64,000 nt of DNA from Streptomyces sp. NBC_01244 (GTDB lineage: Bacteria; Actinomycetota; Actinomycetes; Streptomycetales; Streptomycetaceae). The notes beneath the pieces were generated by a model. That model ran no database searches and had not been told where the DNA came from. It saw only the letters and a program-made list of their open reading frames with translations. The DNA is taken from positions 6,510,001-6,574,000 of the forward strand of contig NZ_CP108488.1 in the NCBI RefSeq assembly GCF_035987325.1. Direction: 5' to 3'. Each line of letters opens with the position of its first letter. The first letter of the stretch is position 1. Of the stretch, positions 47,301-59,347 are shown one piece after another. Made by a program: the position numbers and the translations under genes.

Positions 47301-47743
47301 GCGACCCCTTCCCGGTCCCGCCGGGCGAGGCCGCGTACGAGCTCACCACGACGGCCCGGCTGAGCCCGGATCTCTCGGCCACCTCCTCCGAGACCACGGC
47401 CACCTGGCGGTTCCGCTCGCAGGAGACGGCCGGACCGGTCCCGCTCCCGGTCTCGGTGGTCCGCTTCGACGCCCGCCCGGCCCTGGACGGCACCCTGCCG
47501 GCGGGCCGCACGGCGAACTTCCCGGTGACCGTCCAGGGCCCGGCGGCCACCGCCCGGGCCTCCCTCCGGGCGGAGGTCTCCTACGACGAGGGCCGCACCT
47601 GGCGCCCGCTCCACGTCCGCCACGGCAGGGTGGACGTCCGCACCCCCGCGAAGGGCGGCACGGTCTCCCTGCGCGGCACCGTCACGGACCGCTCGGGCAA
47701 CACGTCGCAGGTGACGGTCCTGCGCGCCTACCTGGCGGGCTGA
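44330..47743 (+). CDS. large secreted subtilisin-like serine protease (S8)
   Basis: A 1137-residue exported protease. Signal peptide 1-37 (AAALVLAAGLTTPAAAA); a propeptide region to about 235 (LQLIVGYEGPAPAARSALRAA); catalytic domain about 240-520 with Asp256 (AVLDTGID), His288 (GHGTHVAS), an Asn in VAAGNSGR and Ser468 (SGTSMATPHVAG). The remaining 600 residues are beta-rich (RNLGAAPVTLDLTVTG) and may anchor or shape the substrate groove. No LPXTG motif is visible. GTG 44330 follows AGGGGGAA; an upstream in-frame start would overlap the regulator gene. Probably used for extracellular protein degradation or processing. Confidence 0.93.
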   Translation: MRNHHTRTAAASLAAAAALVLAAGLTTPAAAAPETGSSGTPSATAPGGPGSASTGDGAASAAGRAPTTRITLVTGDRVVLAADGRPVSLERAEGRAHIPFSVHTENGHTSVVPYDARPLIRAGKLDPRLFDITELSRPEYLARPSGRLQLIVGYEGPAPAARSALRAAGGPQVTRTYPTLDAEAVSADPGAAAALWEALTDPRQDAGGRAAAPGIATVWLDAERTATLDRSTRQIGADRAWAAGYDGSGVKIAVLDTGIDATHADLAGQVVAAQNFSRSEDAADRFGHGTHVASIAAGTGARSAGAFKGVAPGAKLLNGKVLDDRGSGSDSGILAGMEWAVAQGADIVNLSLGAPDTPQLDPVEAAVDRLSAEKGVLFAVAAGNSGRRGPGTVQSPGSASAALTVGAVDDADVLAPFSSTGPRLGDGAVKPDVTAPGVDITAAAAPGSVIDRESGQDPAGYLTISGTSMATPHVAGAAALLKQRHPDWKGAELKGALTGSAQGAAYTPYQQGTGRIAVDGALGQSVIAQEAALTFDMQRWPHADDVPQTRKITYRNLGAAPVTLDLTVTGSAPGGAPAPEGFFTLGDRRLTVPAGGTAETALTVDTRLGGTADGTYSAYTTATATGGGQRVRTAAVAEREPESYDLTLRHLGRDGKPAADHATTVQGVRGGAAARRFEAHDPSGTVTLRVPKGGYLLDAALVVDPLDLTKGADWIVRPQLDITADTTVTLDARTTRPVEITVPSKSAQAQFVMPSYTLNEGGARYGFGFWLDSLTGFRTRQSGPPPAAGALSQQWDVHWQDGPSTEYHAVLGGPVRSLATGYTRHLKSRDLAALVIGQGASAPGKEGSPVAIGSLPDSRSGSSMSLRRPLPTTATLYVSTLDKVTWDLLYTQSSGHDENGFPREETAYEAESGRTLTGGRTYHERFNAAVFGPRLDAEHGVFRDGGSIGGSVPLLADGANHQGGFHEATGSTVLRRDGVEVGRSDSPLESSDPFPVPPGEAAYELTTTARLSPDLSATSSETTATWRFRSQETAGPVPLPVSVVRFDARPALDGTLPAGRTANFPVTVQGPAATARASLRAEVSYDEGRTWRPLHVRHGRVDVRTPAKGGTVSLRGTVTDRSGNTSQVTVLRAYLAG

Positions 47744-47769
47744 CGCCCCGCCCACCCGCCCACCGATGA

Positions 47770-47793
47770 CCCCGGAGGTAATCGCCTCCGGGG
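47770..47793. terminator. hairpin terminator after the protease gene
   Basis: CCCCGGAGG (47770-47778) pairs perfectly with 47785-47793 around TAATCG. Confidence 0.65.
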
Positions 47794-47851
47794 CCACCGG
47801 CGGGCAGGATCGGACCAACAAGCCGATCCCGCAGGGAAGAAGAGGCCCGAG

Positions 47852-48196
47852 ATGACCGCCTACGCCATCGCCCACATACGCCCCGAGACCATGAACGAGG
47901 ACATCCTCCGCTACATCGAGGAGATCCAGGCCACCATGGACCCCTTCGAGGGCCGCTTCCTCGTCCACGGCCGGCAGGTCGAGGTCATGGAGGGCAGCTG
48001 GCCCGGCACGGTCGTGATGATCGGCTTCCCCGACCTCGAGCGCGCACGGGGGTGGTACGCGTCGGAGGCCTACCAGGCGCTGATCCCGCTCCGCGCGGAT
48101 CACATCGCGGGGGACGTCATCCTGGTCGACGGCGTCCCCGCGGACTACGACGCCTCGAAGACGGCGGCAACCCTCCGCGAGACCGCCGGCCTCTGA
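47852..48196 (+). CDS. DUF1330 family protein
   Basis: A 114-residue ferredoxin-fold (dimeric alpha-beta barrel) protein with the family stretches MTAYAIAHIRPETMNEDIL, FLVHGRQVEVMEGSWPGTVV and MIGFPDLERARGWYASEAYQ. The function of DUF1330 is unknown; the fold resembles small cofactor-free enzymes. AGGGAAGAAGAGG precedes the ATG. It stands alone between the protease and an SDR gene. Confidence 0.88.
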   Translation: MTAYAIAHIRPETMNEDILRYIEEIQATMDPFEGRFLVHGRQVEVMEGSWPGTVVMIGFPDLERARGWYASEAYQALIPLRADHIAGDVILVDGVPADYDASKTAATLRETAGL

Positions 48197-48284
48197 CGCG
48201 ACCCCGGGGCCGGGCCGGGGCCGGATACGGATGCGCATGCGGGCGCGGCGTGGGCGGGGTGGGGTACCTGCGAGCATGGGAGGC

Positions 48285-48970
48285 ATGGCCACTCACCTGA
48301 TCACCGGCGCCGGCTCCGGCATCGGCAAAGCCGTCGCGGACCGCCTGCACGCCCGCGGCGACGACCTCGTCCTGCTCGCCCGCGACGCCGCCCGCGCCCG
48401 GCAGCTCACTGACCGCTACCCGGGATCGAGCGCGCTCGTCGGGGACCTCGCCGACCCCGACCGGCTGTCGTGGGCCTTCTCCAAGCAGGCCATCCCGGAG
48501 CGGATCGACTCCCTCCTGCACATCGCCGGCATCGTGGACCTCGGCCCGGTGGGGGAGCTGCGCCCCAAGACCTGGCACCAGCAGCTCAACGTCAACCTCA
48601 TCGCCCCCGCCGAGGCCACCCGGCTCCTGCTGCCGACCCTGCGCGCCTCGCACGCCACCATCGTCTTCGTGAACTCCGGCGCCGGTCTCGCCGCCCACGC
48701 CGACTGGAGCGCCTACGCCGCCTCCAAGCACGGGCTGAAGGCCCTCGCCGACTCGCTCCGGGCCGAGGAGAAGGAGAACGGCATCCGCGTCACCTCCGTC
48801 TACCCCGGCCGCACCGCCACCCCCATGCAGATGAAGGTCCGCTCCCAGGAGGGCGAGACCTACGACGCCGCCGACTGGATCGACGCCGAGTCCGTCGCGA
48901 CCACCATCGTGATGGCCGTCGACCTGCCCCGCGACGCCGTGGTCAGCGACCTCACCGTCAGGCCCGGCCG

Positions 48971-48974
<4 letters not shown>
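48285..48974 (+). CDS. short-chain dehydrogenase/reductase
   Basis: A 229-residue SDR with the cofactor loop TGAGSGIGKAVAD (residues 7-19), HIAGIVD, the catalytic Ser in VFVNSGAGL and the Y-x-x-x-K pair in SAYAASKHGLKAL. The Arg in VLLARDAARAR after strand 2 suggests NADP. The substrate is unknown. ATG 48285 gives the canonical N-terminus MATHLITGAGSG; ATG 48276 would add three residues. Its stop overlaps the MetE-like gene in ATGA, so the two are translationally coupled. Confidence 0.9.
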
Positions 48975-52208
<3,234 letters not shown>

Positions 52209-52596
52209 CGAAGGCGAACGGATGCGTGGCGTGCGGCCGTACGAGCGGGCGCGCGCCGGGCGCGGACGGCGGTGGCACCCGCGGGGGCGCGGCCGGTACC
52301 GGGCCCCCGCGAGGCCGGTACAAGGCTGGTGGCGGGCCCGTGACCTGTCGGATCATCGGACGGGCGGCCGGAGGGTCCTGGTCCGAACTCACCCGTTCGG
52401 CGGATACCGTACTGATGAGGATGGCTGGGTCGTATTCGGGCAACCGCCGCCGACCGCTGCCCCTGGGCGCCTCCCGCGTCCTACTGTTGAGGGGTGCGCC
52501 TGTCGTGCACGGCTGCTTGACGCGATTCCAGCCGTGATGGCATGACATCGGGGCCATCGCGTGGCATCGGCATCGCCGGCTGTGAGAGGGACGGGC
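52209..52596. other. intergenic region between ligA and the GGDEF-EAL gene
   Basis: 388 bases without a supported gene. Open frames of about 100 codons exist but have no ribosome sites or protein-like composition. The region presumably holds the promoter of the downstream gene. I see no riboswitch or long hairpin. Confidence 0.4.
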
Positions 52597-54819
52597 ATGA
52601 AACCCACCGAAAGCGCCGACCCGTCACCAGATTTCGGCGGGGATTTCCCGTCCATGCGGACGGGCCGGCTCGGTGTCCTGGGTTCCAGGACACCGCAAGC
52701 GCGACCGCTCGACACCGGAGCGGGCACGGGCCCCGCGGGCCGCGGCGCCGCGCTGCCCTCCCTCATCGTGGGTCTCGCCGCCGTCGTGCTCGGCATCGGC
52801 GTCGTCACCGCGCTGACCAGCCGTCACGCCCTGTTCCCCGGCGGCCCGGTCGGCTGGGCGCTCGCCCTGCTCACCGGCATCATCGTCGGCCACCTCGTCG
52901 CCCTCGGCCGCGACCGCTGGTGGGGCGGCACCGGATCCGGCGCGGCCCTCACCCTCGGCGTCCTCATCCTCTACGGATGGGTCCCCGCCGGACTGGTCTC
53001 CCTCGCCGTGGTCTCCCTCGTCGGCGCCGCCCGCAGGCACCGCTGGCGCCAGGGCCTGCTCCACGGAGCCACCGACATCCTCGGCATCGGCGCGGGCGCC
53101 CTCGTCCTCGCCGCGTTCGGCGAGTCGCCCTCCGTCGAAGCCCCGTGGCGGCCCACCGGCTGGGAGCTCGACGCGGTACCCGAGGTCATCCTGGTCGCCC
53201 TCGCCTACCTGCTCGTCACCCGCGTCCTGCTGTGGCTCGCCCTCGCCCCGAGCGGCGGAGGACTGCCCACGGTCGCCCGTACGGCGCTGCTGCGCCAGGC
53301 CCTGGTCGCCGTCGCCCTCCTCGGCATCGCCCCGCTGATCTGCGTGGTCGCCGAATCGAAGCCGGTCCTGCTGCCGCTGTTCGCCGTACCGCTGATCGCC
53401 CTGGACTCCACCCTGTGGATCGCCCGCGCCCGCGCCGAGGAGCAGTTGCGGGACCCGCTCACCGGACTGCCCAACCGCCAGTGGCTGCTGGAGCGCGCCT
53501 GGAGCGCCCTCGACCAGGCCGAACGGTCGGGCACCCGCGCGGCCCTGGTGCTGATCGACCTGGACCGCTTCCGCGCGGTCAACGACACCCTCGGCCACCT
53601 CGCCGGCGACCGGCTGCTCCTGCAGATCGCGGACCGGCTGCGCCAGGCCCTGCCCCCGGACGCCGAGGCGGCCCGGCTCGGCGGCGACGAGTTCGCCGTC
53701 CTCCTCCCCGTCGCCGACTCCACCACCAGCGCCCAGCGGATCGCACGCAACCTCGTCGCCGAACTCAGCTCCCCCCTCGACCTGGACGGCCTGACCCTGG
53801 TCCTGGAAGCCAGCGCCGGCCTCGCCGTCTTCCCCGACCACGCGCTGGACGCGGAGGGCCTGCTGCGCCGCGCCGACGTCGCCATGTACCAGGCGAAGCG
53901 GGACCGGACCGGAGTCGAGGTCTACGAGTCCAAGCGCGACAGCAACACCCCCGACCGCCTCGGCCTGCTGGGCGACCTGCGCCGGGCGCTGGACGCGGGC
54001 GATGTGGAACTGCACTACCAGCCGAAGGTCTGCTTCGACGGCAAGGTGGCCGGGCTGGAAGCCCTGGTGCGCTGGGTGCACCCGGAGCGCGGGCGGGTCC
54101 CCCCGGACGAGTTCATCGCGATCGCGGAGACCTCCGGGCTGATGCCCCACCTGACCGAGTACGTACTGGAGACCGCGCTCGCGCAGGTCGCCCGGTGGCG
54201 GGCCCAGGGCCTCAAGGTCCCGGTCGCCGTCAACGTGTCCCCGCGCGACGTCCACACCCCCGGCTTCGCGGGAGCCGTGGCCGCGCGCCTCGCCCGGCAC
54301 GGGGTCCCCGCGAGCGGGCTCCAGCTGGAAATAACGGAACACGTCCTGCTGGAGGACCCGCAGCGGGCCGCCGACACCATGGCCGGACTGACCGGCCACG
54401 GCGTGAAGATGTCCCTCGACGACTTCGGCACGGGCTACTCCTCCCTCGTCCACCTGCGGCGGCTGCCGGTCAGCGAACTGAAGATCGACCGGTCCTTCGT
54501 GGCGCGGCTCGCGGTGGACGCCCAGGACGCGGAGATCGTCCGCTGCACCGTGGACCTCGCCCACTCGCTGGGCCTGCTGGTCGTCGCGGAGGGCGTCGAG
54601 GACGACGAGACGTGGGAGCGGCTGCGCGACCTGGGCTGCGACGCCGTCCAGGGCTGGCTGGTCGCCGCCGCGATGCCTCCGCAGGAGGCGACGGCCTGGC
54701 TGCTCGCCCGCGGGGAACGCGGCTGGCGGCGGCCGGCGGACATCACGGCGGAGCTGGCCGCGGAGGCGGAGGCGGCGGCCCAGACCGCGGCCGCGGCCGC
54801 GGCGTCCCAGTCCCAGTGA
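52597..54819 (+). CDS. rmdB: membrane GGDEF-EAL protein, RmdB-like c-di-GMP phosphodiesterase
   Basis: A 740-residue protein with several N-terminal membrane helices (about 50-270), a GGDEF domain (GGDEF intact at 362-366 in ARLGGDEFAVLL) and an EAL domain (EAL at 488-490 in LEALVRW, with ITEHVLLED, SLDDFGTGYSSL near 607 and VVAEGVE). The position behind ligA and the layout match Streptomyces RmdB, which degrades c-di-GMP and affects development. Both motifs are intact here, so cyclase activity cannot be excluded. ATG 52597 is preceded by GAGAGGGA; a GTG at 52561 is less likely. An Ala-rich tail ends the protein. Confidence 0.88.
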   Translation: MKPTESADPSPDFGGDFPSMRTGRLGVLGSRTPQARPLDTGAGTGPAGRGAALPSLIVGLAAVVLGIGVVTALTSRHALFPGGPVGWALALLTGIIVGHLVALGRDRWWGGTGSGAALTLGVLILYGWVPAGLVSLAVVSLVGAARRHRWRQGLLHGATDILGIGAGALVLAAFGESPSVEAPWRPTGWELDAVPEVILVALAYLLVTRVLLWLALAPSGGGLPTVARTALLRQALVAVALLGIAPLICVVAESKPVLLPLFAVPLIALDSTLWIARARAEEQLRDPLTGLPNRQWLLERAWSALDQAERSGTRAALVLIDLDRFRAVNDTLGHLAGDRLLLQIADRLRQALPPDAEAARLGGDEFAVLLPVADSTTSAQRIARNLVAELSSPLDLDGLTLVLEASAGLAVFPDHALDAEGLLRRADVAMYQAKRDRTGVEVYESKRDSNTPDRLGLLGDLRRALDAGDVELHYQPKVCFDGKVAGLEALVRWVHPERGRVPPDEFIAIAETSGLMPHLTEYVLETALAQVARWRAQGLKVPVAVNVSPRDVHTPGFAGAVAARLARHGVPASGLQLEITEHVLLEDPQRAADTMAGLTGHGVKMSLDDFGTGYSSLVHLRRLPVSELKIDRSFVARLAVDAQDAEIVRCTVDLAHSLGLLVVAEGVEDDETWERLRDLGCDAVQGWLVAAAMPPQEATAWLLARGERGWRRPADITAELAAEAEAAAQTAAAAAASQSQ

Positions 54820-55286
54820 GGTACGTGGAAGCACCGGTCCGGTACCGCACCGTGCCGGGCGATCCGCCGTCCGTCTTCCTGGCGGGCGGGATCACGCACT
54901 GCCCGAGCTGGCAGCCGGAGGCGGCGCGGGAGCTGGCCGACTTCGTCGTGTTCAACCCGCGGCGGACGGACTTCGACGTGTCCGACACGTCGCAGACGGA
55001 CATCCAGATCGCGTGGGAGTACGCGCATCTGCTGCGGGCGGACCTGACGCTGTTCTGGTTCCCCGCGTGCGAGGCGTCGCTGACGGTCCAGCCGATCACC
55101 CTCTACGAACTCGGCGCGGCCGCGGCCACCCCCGGCCGCCGCCTGGTCGTCGGCGCCGACCCCGGCTACCCGCGGCGCGCGGACGTCGTCACGCAGCTGT
55201 CCCTGTCCAGGCCGGACCTCACCGTCCACTCCACACTTCCCGAAACGGTGACCGCGGCCCGCGCCGAGCTGACCGTCCCGGCCTGA
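54816..55286 (+). CDS. nucleoside 2-deoxyribosyltransferase-like protein
   Basis: A 156-residue cytoplasmic protein with the deoxyribosyltransferase-like Rossmann pattern: SVFLAGGITHCPSWQPEA at the first strand, VVFNPRRTDFD, IQIAWEYAHLLRADLTLFWF and a Glu in ITLYELGAAAATPGRRLVVG in the place of the usual catalytic Glu. Members cleave or transfer the N-glycosidic bond of (deoxy)nucleosides or nucleotides. Its GTG overlaps the rmdB stop (GTGA), so it is made together with the c-di-GMP enzyme. The substrate is unknown. Confidence 0.8.
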   Translation: MRYVEAPVRYRTVPGDPPSVFLAGGITHCPSWQPEAARELADFVVFNPRRTDFDVSDTSQTDIQIAWEYAHLLRADLTLFWFPACEASLTVQPITLYELGAAAATPGRRLVVGADPGYPRRADVVTQLSLSRPDLTVHSTLPETVTAARAELTVPA

Positions 55287-55306
55287 GGCCTGCCCTGCGG
55301 GGCGAG

Positions 55307-55455
55307 GTCCCCTACCCACCCTTCGCCCGTTCCCCGGGGGCCAGCCCCCGGACCCCCGCTCCACAAACGCCGGAGCCAAATCCAGCCCCTCCGGCGTTTG
55401 AGGAGCGGGGTCCGGGGCGGAGCCCCAGGGAACGGGCGAAGGGCGGGTAGGGGAC
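55307..55455. repeat. 149-bp imperfect palindrome before gatC
   Basis: The left arm starts GTCCCCTACCCACCCTTCGC at 55307 and the right arm ends with its complement at 55455. The outer 28 bp differ at one position, and the inner parts (ACAAACGCCGGAG and CTCCGGCGTTTG) pair too. A fragment of the same type (GGGGGCGGAGCCCC) is also seen at 37326-37339, suggesting a dispersed Streptomyces extragenic palindrome that may serve as the terminator of the rmdB transcript. The rest of the spacer to 55665 is GC-rich and holds the gatC promoter. Confidence 0.85.
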
Positions 55456-55665
55456 TTCGTCCCGCGCAGCGGCAAGGGTCGCCGCGGGGACTTCGCCCCG
55501 CGCGGGCTCCGCGCAAGCCGCCGCAGGCGGCCCCGGCGCGCGGCGGAATCACCCCGCACGGGGGCTTCGTACCGCCCCGGGGGGAAACCGGGGCGCCGGG
55601 CGGGGGCGGGGCCCCATAGGATTGGGGCCGAAACCTACACACCCGAACCCCCAGAGGATCGCTGC

Positions 55666-55962
55666 ATGCCTGGCATCACGCGCGAGGAGGTCGCCCACCT
55701 CGCTCGGCTGGCACGTCTGGAGCTGAAGAGCGAAGAGCTCGACCACTTCGCTGGACAGCTCGACGACATCATCGGCGCGGTCGCCCGCGTTTCCGAGGTC
55801 GCCGACCAAGACGTCCCGCCGACCTCCCACCCGCTGCCGCTGACGAACGTCATGCGCGCGGACGAGGTCCGTCCGTCGCTCACCCCCGAGCAGGCGCTTT
55901 CCGGCGCTCCCGCCCAGGAGCAGCAGCGTTTCAAGGTGCCGCAGATCCTGGGGGAGGACTAA
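55666..55962 (+). CDS. gatC: aspartyl/glutamyl-tRNA amidotransferase subunit C
   Basis: The 98-residue subunit stabilises GatA on GatB. Family features: [20 protein letters not shown] at the start, [34 protein letters not shown] and the final HTH-less tail [10 protein letters not shown]. It is the first gene of gatC-gatA-small ORF-gatB; five bases separate it from gatA. The complex amidates Glu-tRNA(Gln) and Asp-tRNA(Asn). Confidence 0.96.
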   Translation: MPGITREEVAHLARLARLELKSEELDHFAGQLDDIIGAVARVSEVADQDVPPTSHPLPLTNVMRADEVRPSLTPEQALSGAPAQEQQRFKVPQILGED

Positions 55963-55967
55963 TCACC

Positions 55968-57479
55968 ATGGCTGACATCAACAGCACCATCGACATCATC
56001 AGGCTCACGGCCGCACAGACCGCCGAGAAGATCGCCTCCGGCGAGCTCACGGCCGTCGAGGTCACCGAGGCCCACCTGGCCCGTATCGAGGCGACCGACG
56101 AGAAGGTCCACGCCTTCCTGCACGTCGACCGCGAGGGCGCGCTGGCCCAGGCGGCCGCCGTCGACGCCAAGCGGGAGCGCGGCGAGAAGCTCGGCCCGCT
56201 GGCCGGCGTGCCGCTCGCCCTCAAGGACATCTTCACCACCGTGGGGATTCCCACCACCGTCGGTTCGAAGATCCTCGAAGGCTGGATCCCGCCGTACGAC
56301 GCCACCCTGACGCGCAAGCTGAAGGAAGCCGACGTCGTCATCCTCGGCAAGACCAACATGGACGAGTTCGCCATGGGGTCCTCCACCGAGAACAGCGCCT
56401 ACGGGCCCACCGGCAACCCCTGGGACCTCACCCGGGTCCCCGGCGGCTCCGGCGGCGGCTCCGCGGCCGCGCTGGCCGCCTTCCAGGCGCCGCTGGCCAT
56501 CGGCACGGACACCGGCGGTTCCATCCGCCAGCCCGCGGCCCTCACCGCCACCGTCGGCGTGAAGCCCACCTACGGCGGCGTCTCCCGCTACGGCATGGTG
56601 GCCTTCTCCTCCTCCCTCGACCAGGGCGGCCCCTGCGCCCGTACGGTCCTGGACGCGGCCCTCCTGCACGAGGTCATCGCCGGGCACGACCCGATGGACT
56701 CGACCTCCATCGACGCCCCGGTCCCGCCGGTCGTCGAGGCGGCCCGCAACGGCTCCGTCGCCGGCATGCGCGTCGGTGTCGTCAAGCAGTTCGCCGGTGA
56801 GGGCTACCAGGCCGGCGTCGTCCAGCGGTTCAACGAGTCCGTCGCCCTCCTGGGCGAGCTCGGCGCCGAGATCGTCGAGCTGGACTGCCCGTCCTTCGAC
56901 CTCGCGATGGCCGCGTACTACCTGATCGCGCCGTCCGAGTGCTCCTCGAACCTGGCCCGCTTCGACGCCATGCGCTACGGCCTGCGCGTCGGCGACGACG
57001 GCACCAAGTCCGCCGAGGACGTCACCGCCCTGACCCGCGAAGCCGGTTTCGGCGACGAGGTCAAGCGCCGCGTCATCCTCGGTACGTACGCGCTCAGCTC
57101 CGGCTACTACGACGCGTACTACGGCTCGGCCCAGAAGGTCCGCACGCTCATCACGCGGGACTTCGAGAAGGCCTTCGAGCAGGTCGACGTGATCGTCTCC
57201 CCGACCACGCCCACCACCGCCTTCCCCATCGGCGAGCGCTCGGACGACCCGCTCGCGATGTACCTCGCGGACCTGTGCACCATCCCGACCAACCTGGCCG
57301 GCAACTCCGCCATGTCGCTGCCCTGCGGCCTGGCCCCGGAGGACGGTCTCCCGGTCGGGCTCCAGATCATCGCCCCGGCGATGAAGGACGACCGCCTGTA
57401 CAAGGTGGGTGCCGCAGTCGAGGCCGCCTTCGTCGAGCGCTGGGGTCACCCGCTGCTTGAGGAGGCTCCGTCGCTGTGA
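55968..57479 (+). CDS. gatA: aspartyl/glutamyl-tRNA amidotransferase subunit A
   Basis: The 503-residue amidase subunit releases ammonia from glutamine for GatB. The Ser-cisSer-Lys triad is visible: Lys in [10 protein letters not shown], and Ser residues in [15 protein letters not shown] and [13 protein letters not shown]. Also typical are [17 protein letters not shown] and [16 protein letters not shown]. Length is usual. The stop overlaps the next small gene in GTGA. Confidence 0.97.
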   Translation: MADINSTIDIIRLTAAQTAEKIASGELTAVEVTEAHLARIEATDEKVHAFLHVDREGALAQAAAVDAKRERGEKLGPLAGVPLALKDIFTTVGIPTTVGSKILEGWIPPYDATLTRKLKEADVVILGKTNMDEFAMGSSTENSAYGPTGNPWDLTRVPGGSGGGSAAALAAFQAPLAIGTDTGGSIRQPAALTATVGVKPTYGGVSRYGMVAFSSSLDQGGPCARTVLDAALLHEVIAGHDPMDSTSIDAPVPPVVEAARNGSVAGMRVGVVKQFAGEGYQAGVVQRFNESVALLGELGAEIVELDCPSFDLAMAAYYLIAPSECSSNLARFDAMRYGLRVGDDGTKSAEDVTALTREAGFGDEVKRRVILGTYALSSGYYDAYYGSAQKVRTLITRDFEKAFEQVDVIVSPTTPTTAFPIGERSDDPLAMYLADLCTIPTNLAGNSAMSLPCGLAPEDGLPVGLQIIAPAMKDDRLYKVGAAVEAAFVERWGHPLLEEAPSL

Positions 57480-57727
57480 GTTCCAACACGAGTGCGCTGT
57501 CCAAGGCCAAGGGCTTCAGGAAGTCCAAGTCCGGTACGTACCTGTCCATCGGCACCACCGCCTTCGGTGCCCTCAGCGTCGTCAAGCAGGCCAAGAAGGC
57601 CCGCACCGAGCACGACACGCTGAAGCTGATCGACGCCGTCGTGTCCGCCGCCGCCATCGTCACCGGCCTCGCGATCCTGTACCGCGAACTGAAGCGTCTC
57701 GGCGACGACGACGTCCTGCTGGGCTGA
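57476..57727 (+). CDS. small conserved membrane protein inside the gat operon
   Basis: An 83-residue basic protein. Two hydrophobic stretches ([15 protein letters not shown] and [19 protein letters not shown]) are separated by a charged loop ([14 protein letters not shown]), suggesting a hairpin membrane protein. It overlaps gatA by four bases and precedes gatB by 15, so it is translated with the amidotransferase. From memory, Streptomyces genomes keep a gene of this size in this place, but I know of no assigned function. Confidence 0.82.
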   Translation: MSSNTSALSKAKGFRKSKSGTYLSIGTTAFGALSVVKQAKKARTEHDTLKLIDAVVSAAAIVTGLAILYRELKRLGDDDVLLG

Positions 57728-57742
57728 GAGGGAATTTCCACT

Positions 57743-59251
57743 GTGACTGCCATTGAACTGCTGTCGTACGAGGACGCCCTCGCGTCGTACGACCCCGTCA
57801 TGGGCCTCGAGGTCCATGTCGAGCTCGGCACCAAGACCAAGATGTTCTGCGGCTGCTCGACCGAGCTGGGCGCCGAGCCCAACTCGCAGACCTGCCCGGT
57901 CTGCCTCGGCCTGCCCGGCGCGCTGCCGGTCGTCAACGAGATCGGCATCGAGTCCGCCATCAAGATCGGTCTCGCGCTGAACTGCGAGATCGCCGAGTGG
58001 TGCCGCTTCGCCCGGAAGAACTACTTCTACCCGGACATGCCGAAGAACTTCCAGACCTCCCAGTACGACGAGCCGATCGCCTTCAACGGCTTCCTCGACG
58101 TCCAGCTGGAGGACGGCGAGATCTTCCGCGTGGAGATCGAGCGCGCCCACATGGAGGAGGACACCGGCAAGTCGCTGCACGTCGGCGGCGCCACCGGCCG
58201 CATCCACGGCGCGTCCCACTCGCTGCTGGACTACAACCGCGCAGGCATCCCCCTCATCGAGATCGTCACCAAGCCGATCGAGGGCGCCGGCGAGCGCGCC
58301 CCCGAGGTGGCCAAGGCGTACGTCGCCGAACTGCGCGAGGTCATCAAGGCGCTCGGCGTCTCCGAGGCCCGCATGGACAAGGGCCAGATGCGCTGCGACG
58401 TCAACCTGTCGCTGCGCCCCACCCCCGAGTCCGAGTTCGGCACCCGCAGCGAGACGAAGAACGTCAACTCGCTGCGCTCCGTCGAGCGCGCGGCCCGCTT
58501 CGAGATCCAGCGCCACGCGGCGGTGCTTTCCTCCGGCGGCTCGATCGTGCAGGAGACCCGGCACTTCCACGAGGAGGACGGCTCCACCACGGCCGGCCGC
58601 ATCAAGGACAACGCCGAGGACTACCGGTACTTCCCGGAGCCCGACCTCGTCCCGATCGCCCCGGCCCGCACCTGGGTCGAGGAACTGCGCTCCGGCCTGC
58701 CGGAGATGCCGCGCGTGCGCCGCAACCGCCTCCTCCAGGAGTGGGGCGTCACCGAGCACGACATGCAGTCGATCCTCAACGCGGGCGCGGTGGACTCCAT
58801 CGTCGCCACCATCGAGGCCGGCGCCGACTCCACGGCCGCCCGCAAGTGGTGGATGGGCGAGCTGGCGCGCAACGCCAACGAGCAGGGCGTCGTCGTCGAC
58901 GAGCTGCCCATCACCCCCGTCCAGGTCGCGCGCGTCGCGGCCCTGGTGGCGGCCGGTGAGCTCAACGACAAGCTGGCCCGCCAGGTCCTCGAAGGCGTAC
59001 TCGCCGGCGAGGGCACCCCGGACGAGGTCGTCGAGAAGCGCGGCCTGAAGGTCGTCTCGGACGAGGGCGCGCTCGGCGCGGCCGTGGACGAGGCCATCGC
59101 GGGCAACGCGGGCATCGCCGACAAGATCCGCGGTGGCAAGATCGCCGCCGTCGGCGCACTGGTCGGAGCGGTCATGAAGACCACCCGTGGTCAGGCCGAC
59201 GCGGCGCGCGTCAAGGAGCTCATCCTGGAGCGCCTGGGCGTCTCGGAGTAG
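57743..59251 (+). CDS. gatB: aspartyl/glutamyl-tRNA amidotransferase subunit B
   Basis: The 502-residue kinase/amidotransferase subunit activates the misacylated Glu or Asp and receives ammonia from GatA. Diagnostic are [35 protein letters not shown] (zinc cysteines), [31 protein letters not shown] and [10 protein letters not shown]; the C-terminal YqeY-like tail ends [12 protein letters not shown]. Complete. Last gene of the operon, followed by a strong terminator. Confidence 0.97.
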   Translation: MTAIELLSYEDALASYDPVMGLEVHVELGTKTKMFCGCSTELGAEPNSQTCPVCLGLPGALPVVNEIGIESAIKIGLALNCEIAEWCRFARKNYFYPDMPKNFQTSQYDEPIAFNGFLDVQLEDGEIFRVEIERAHMEEDTGKSLHVGGATGRIHGASHSLLDYNRAGIPLIEIVTKPIEGAGERAPEVAKAYVAELREVIKALGVSEARMDKGQMRCDVNLSLRPTPESEFGTRSETKNVNSLRSVERAARFEIQRHAAVLSSGGSIVQETRHFHEEDGSTTAGRIKDNAEDYRYFPEPDLVPIAPARTWVEELRSGLPEMPRVRRNRLLQEWGVTEHDMQSILNAGAVDSIVATIEAGADSTAARKWWMGELARNANEQGVVVDELPITPVQVARVAALVAAGELNDKLARQVLEGVLAGEGTPDEVVEKRGLKVVSDEGALGAAVDEAIAGNAGIADKIRGGKIAAVGALVGAVMKTTRGQADAARVKELILERLGVSE

Positions 59252-59280
59252 TCGACGCAGTCACTCGCGCACGTACGAAG

Positions 59281-59316
59281 GCGGCCCCGCACCGGTTCTC
59301 CGGTGCGGGGCCGCCT
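59281..59316. terminator. bidirectional terminator between gatB and the kinase gene
   Basis: A perfect 16-bp stem (GGCGGCCCCGCACCGG at 59281-59296 with 59301-59316), loop TTCT, followed by TTTCGTT on the plus strand. Confidence 0.9.
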
Positions 59317-59347
59317 TTCGTTGTCTTCGTTGTCTTCGTCCAGCGGG

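Noticed and set aside
44438..48292. 1284-codon open frame on the minus strand
   Set aside because: Runs antisense to the S8 protease, whose triad and signal peptide are intact on the plus strand.
52226..52537. 103-codon open frame between ligA and rmdB
   Set aside because: Low-complexity composition, no convincing ribosome site and several overlapping frames of similar length; not supported.
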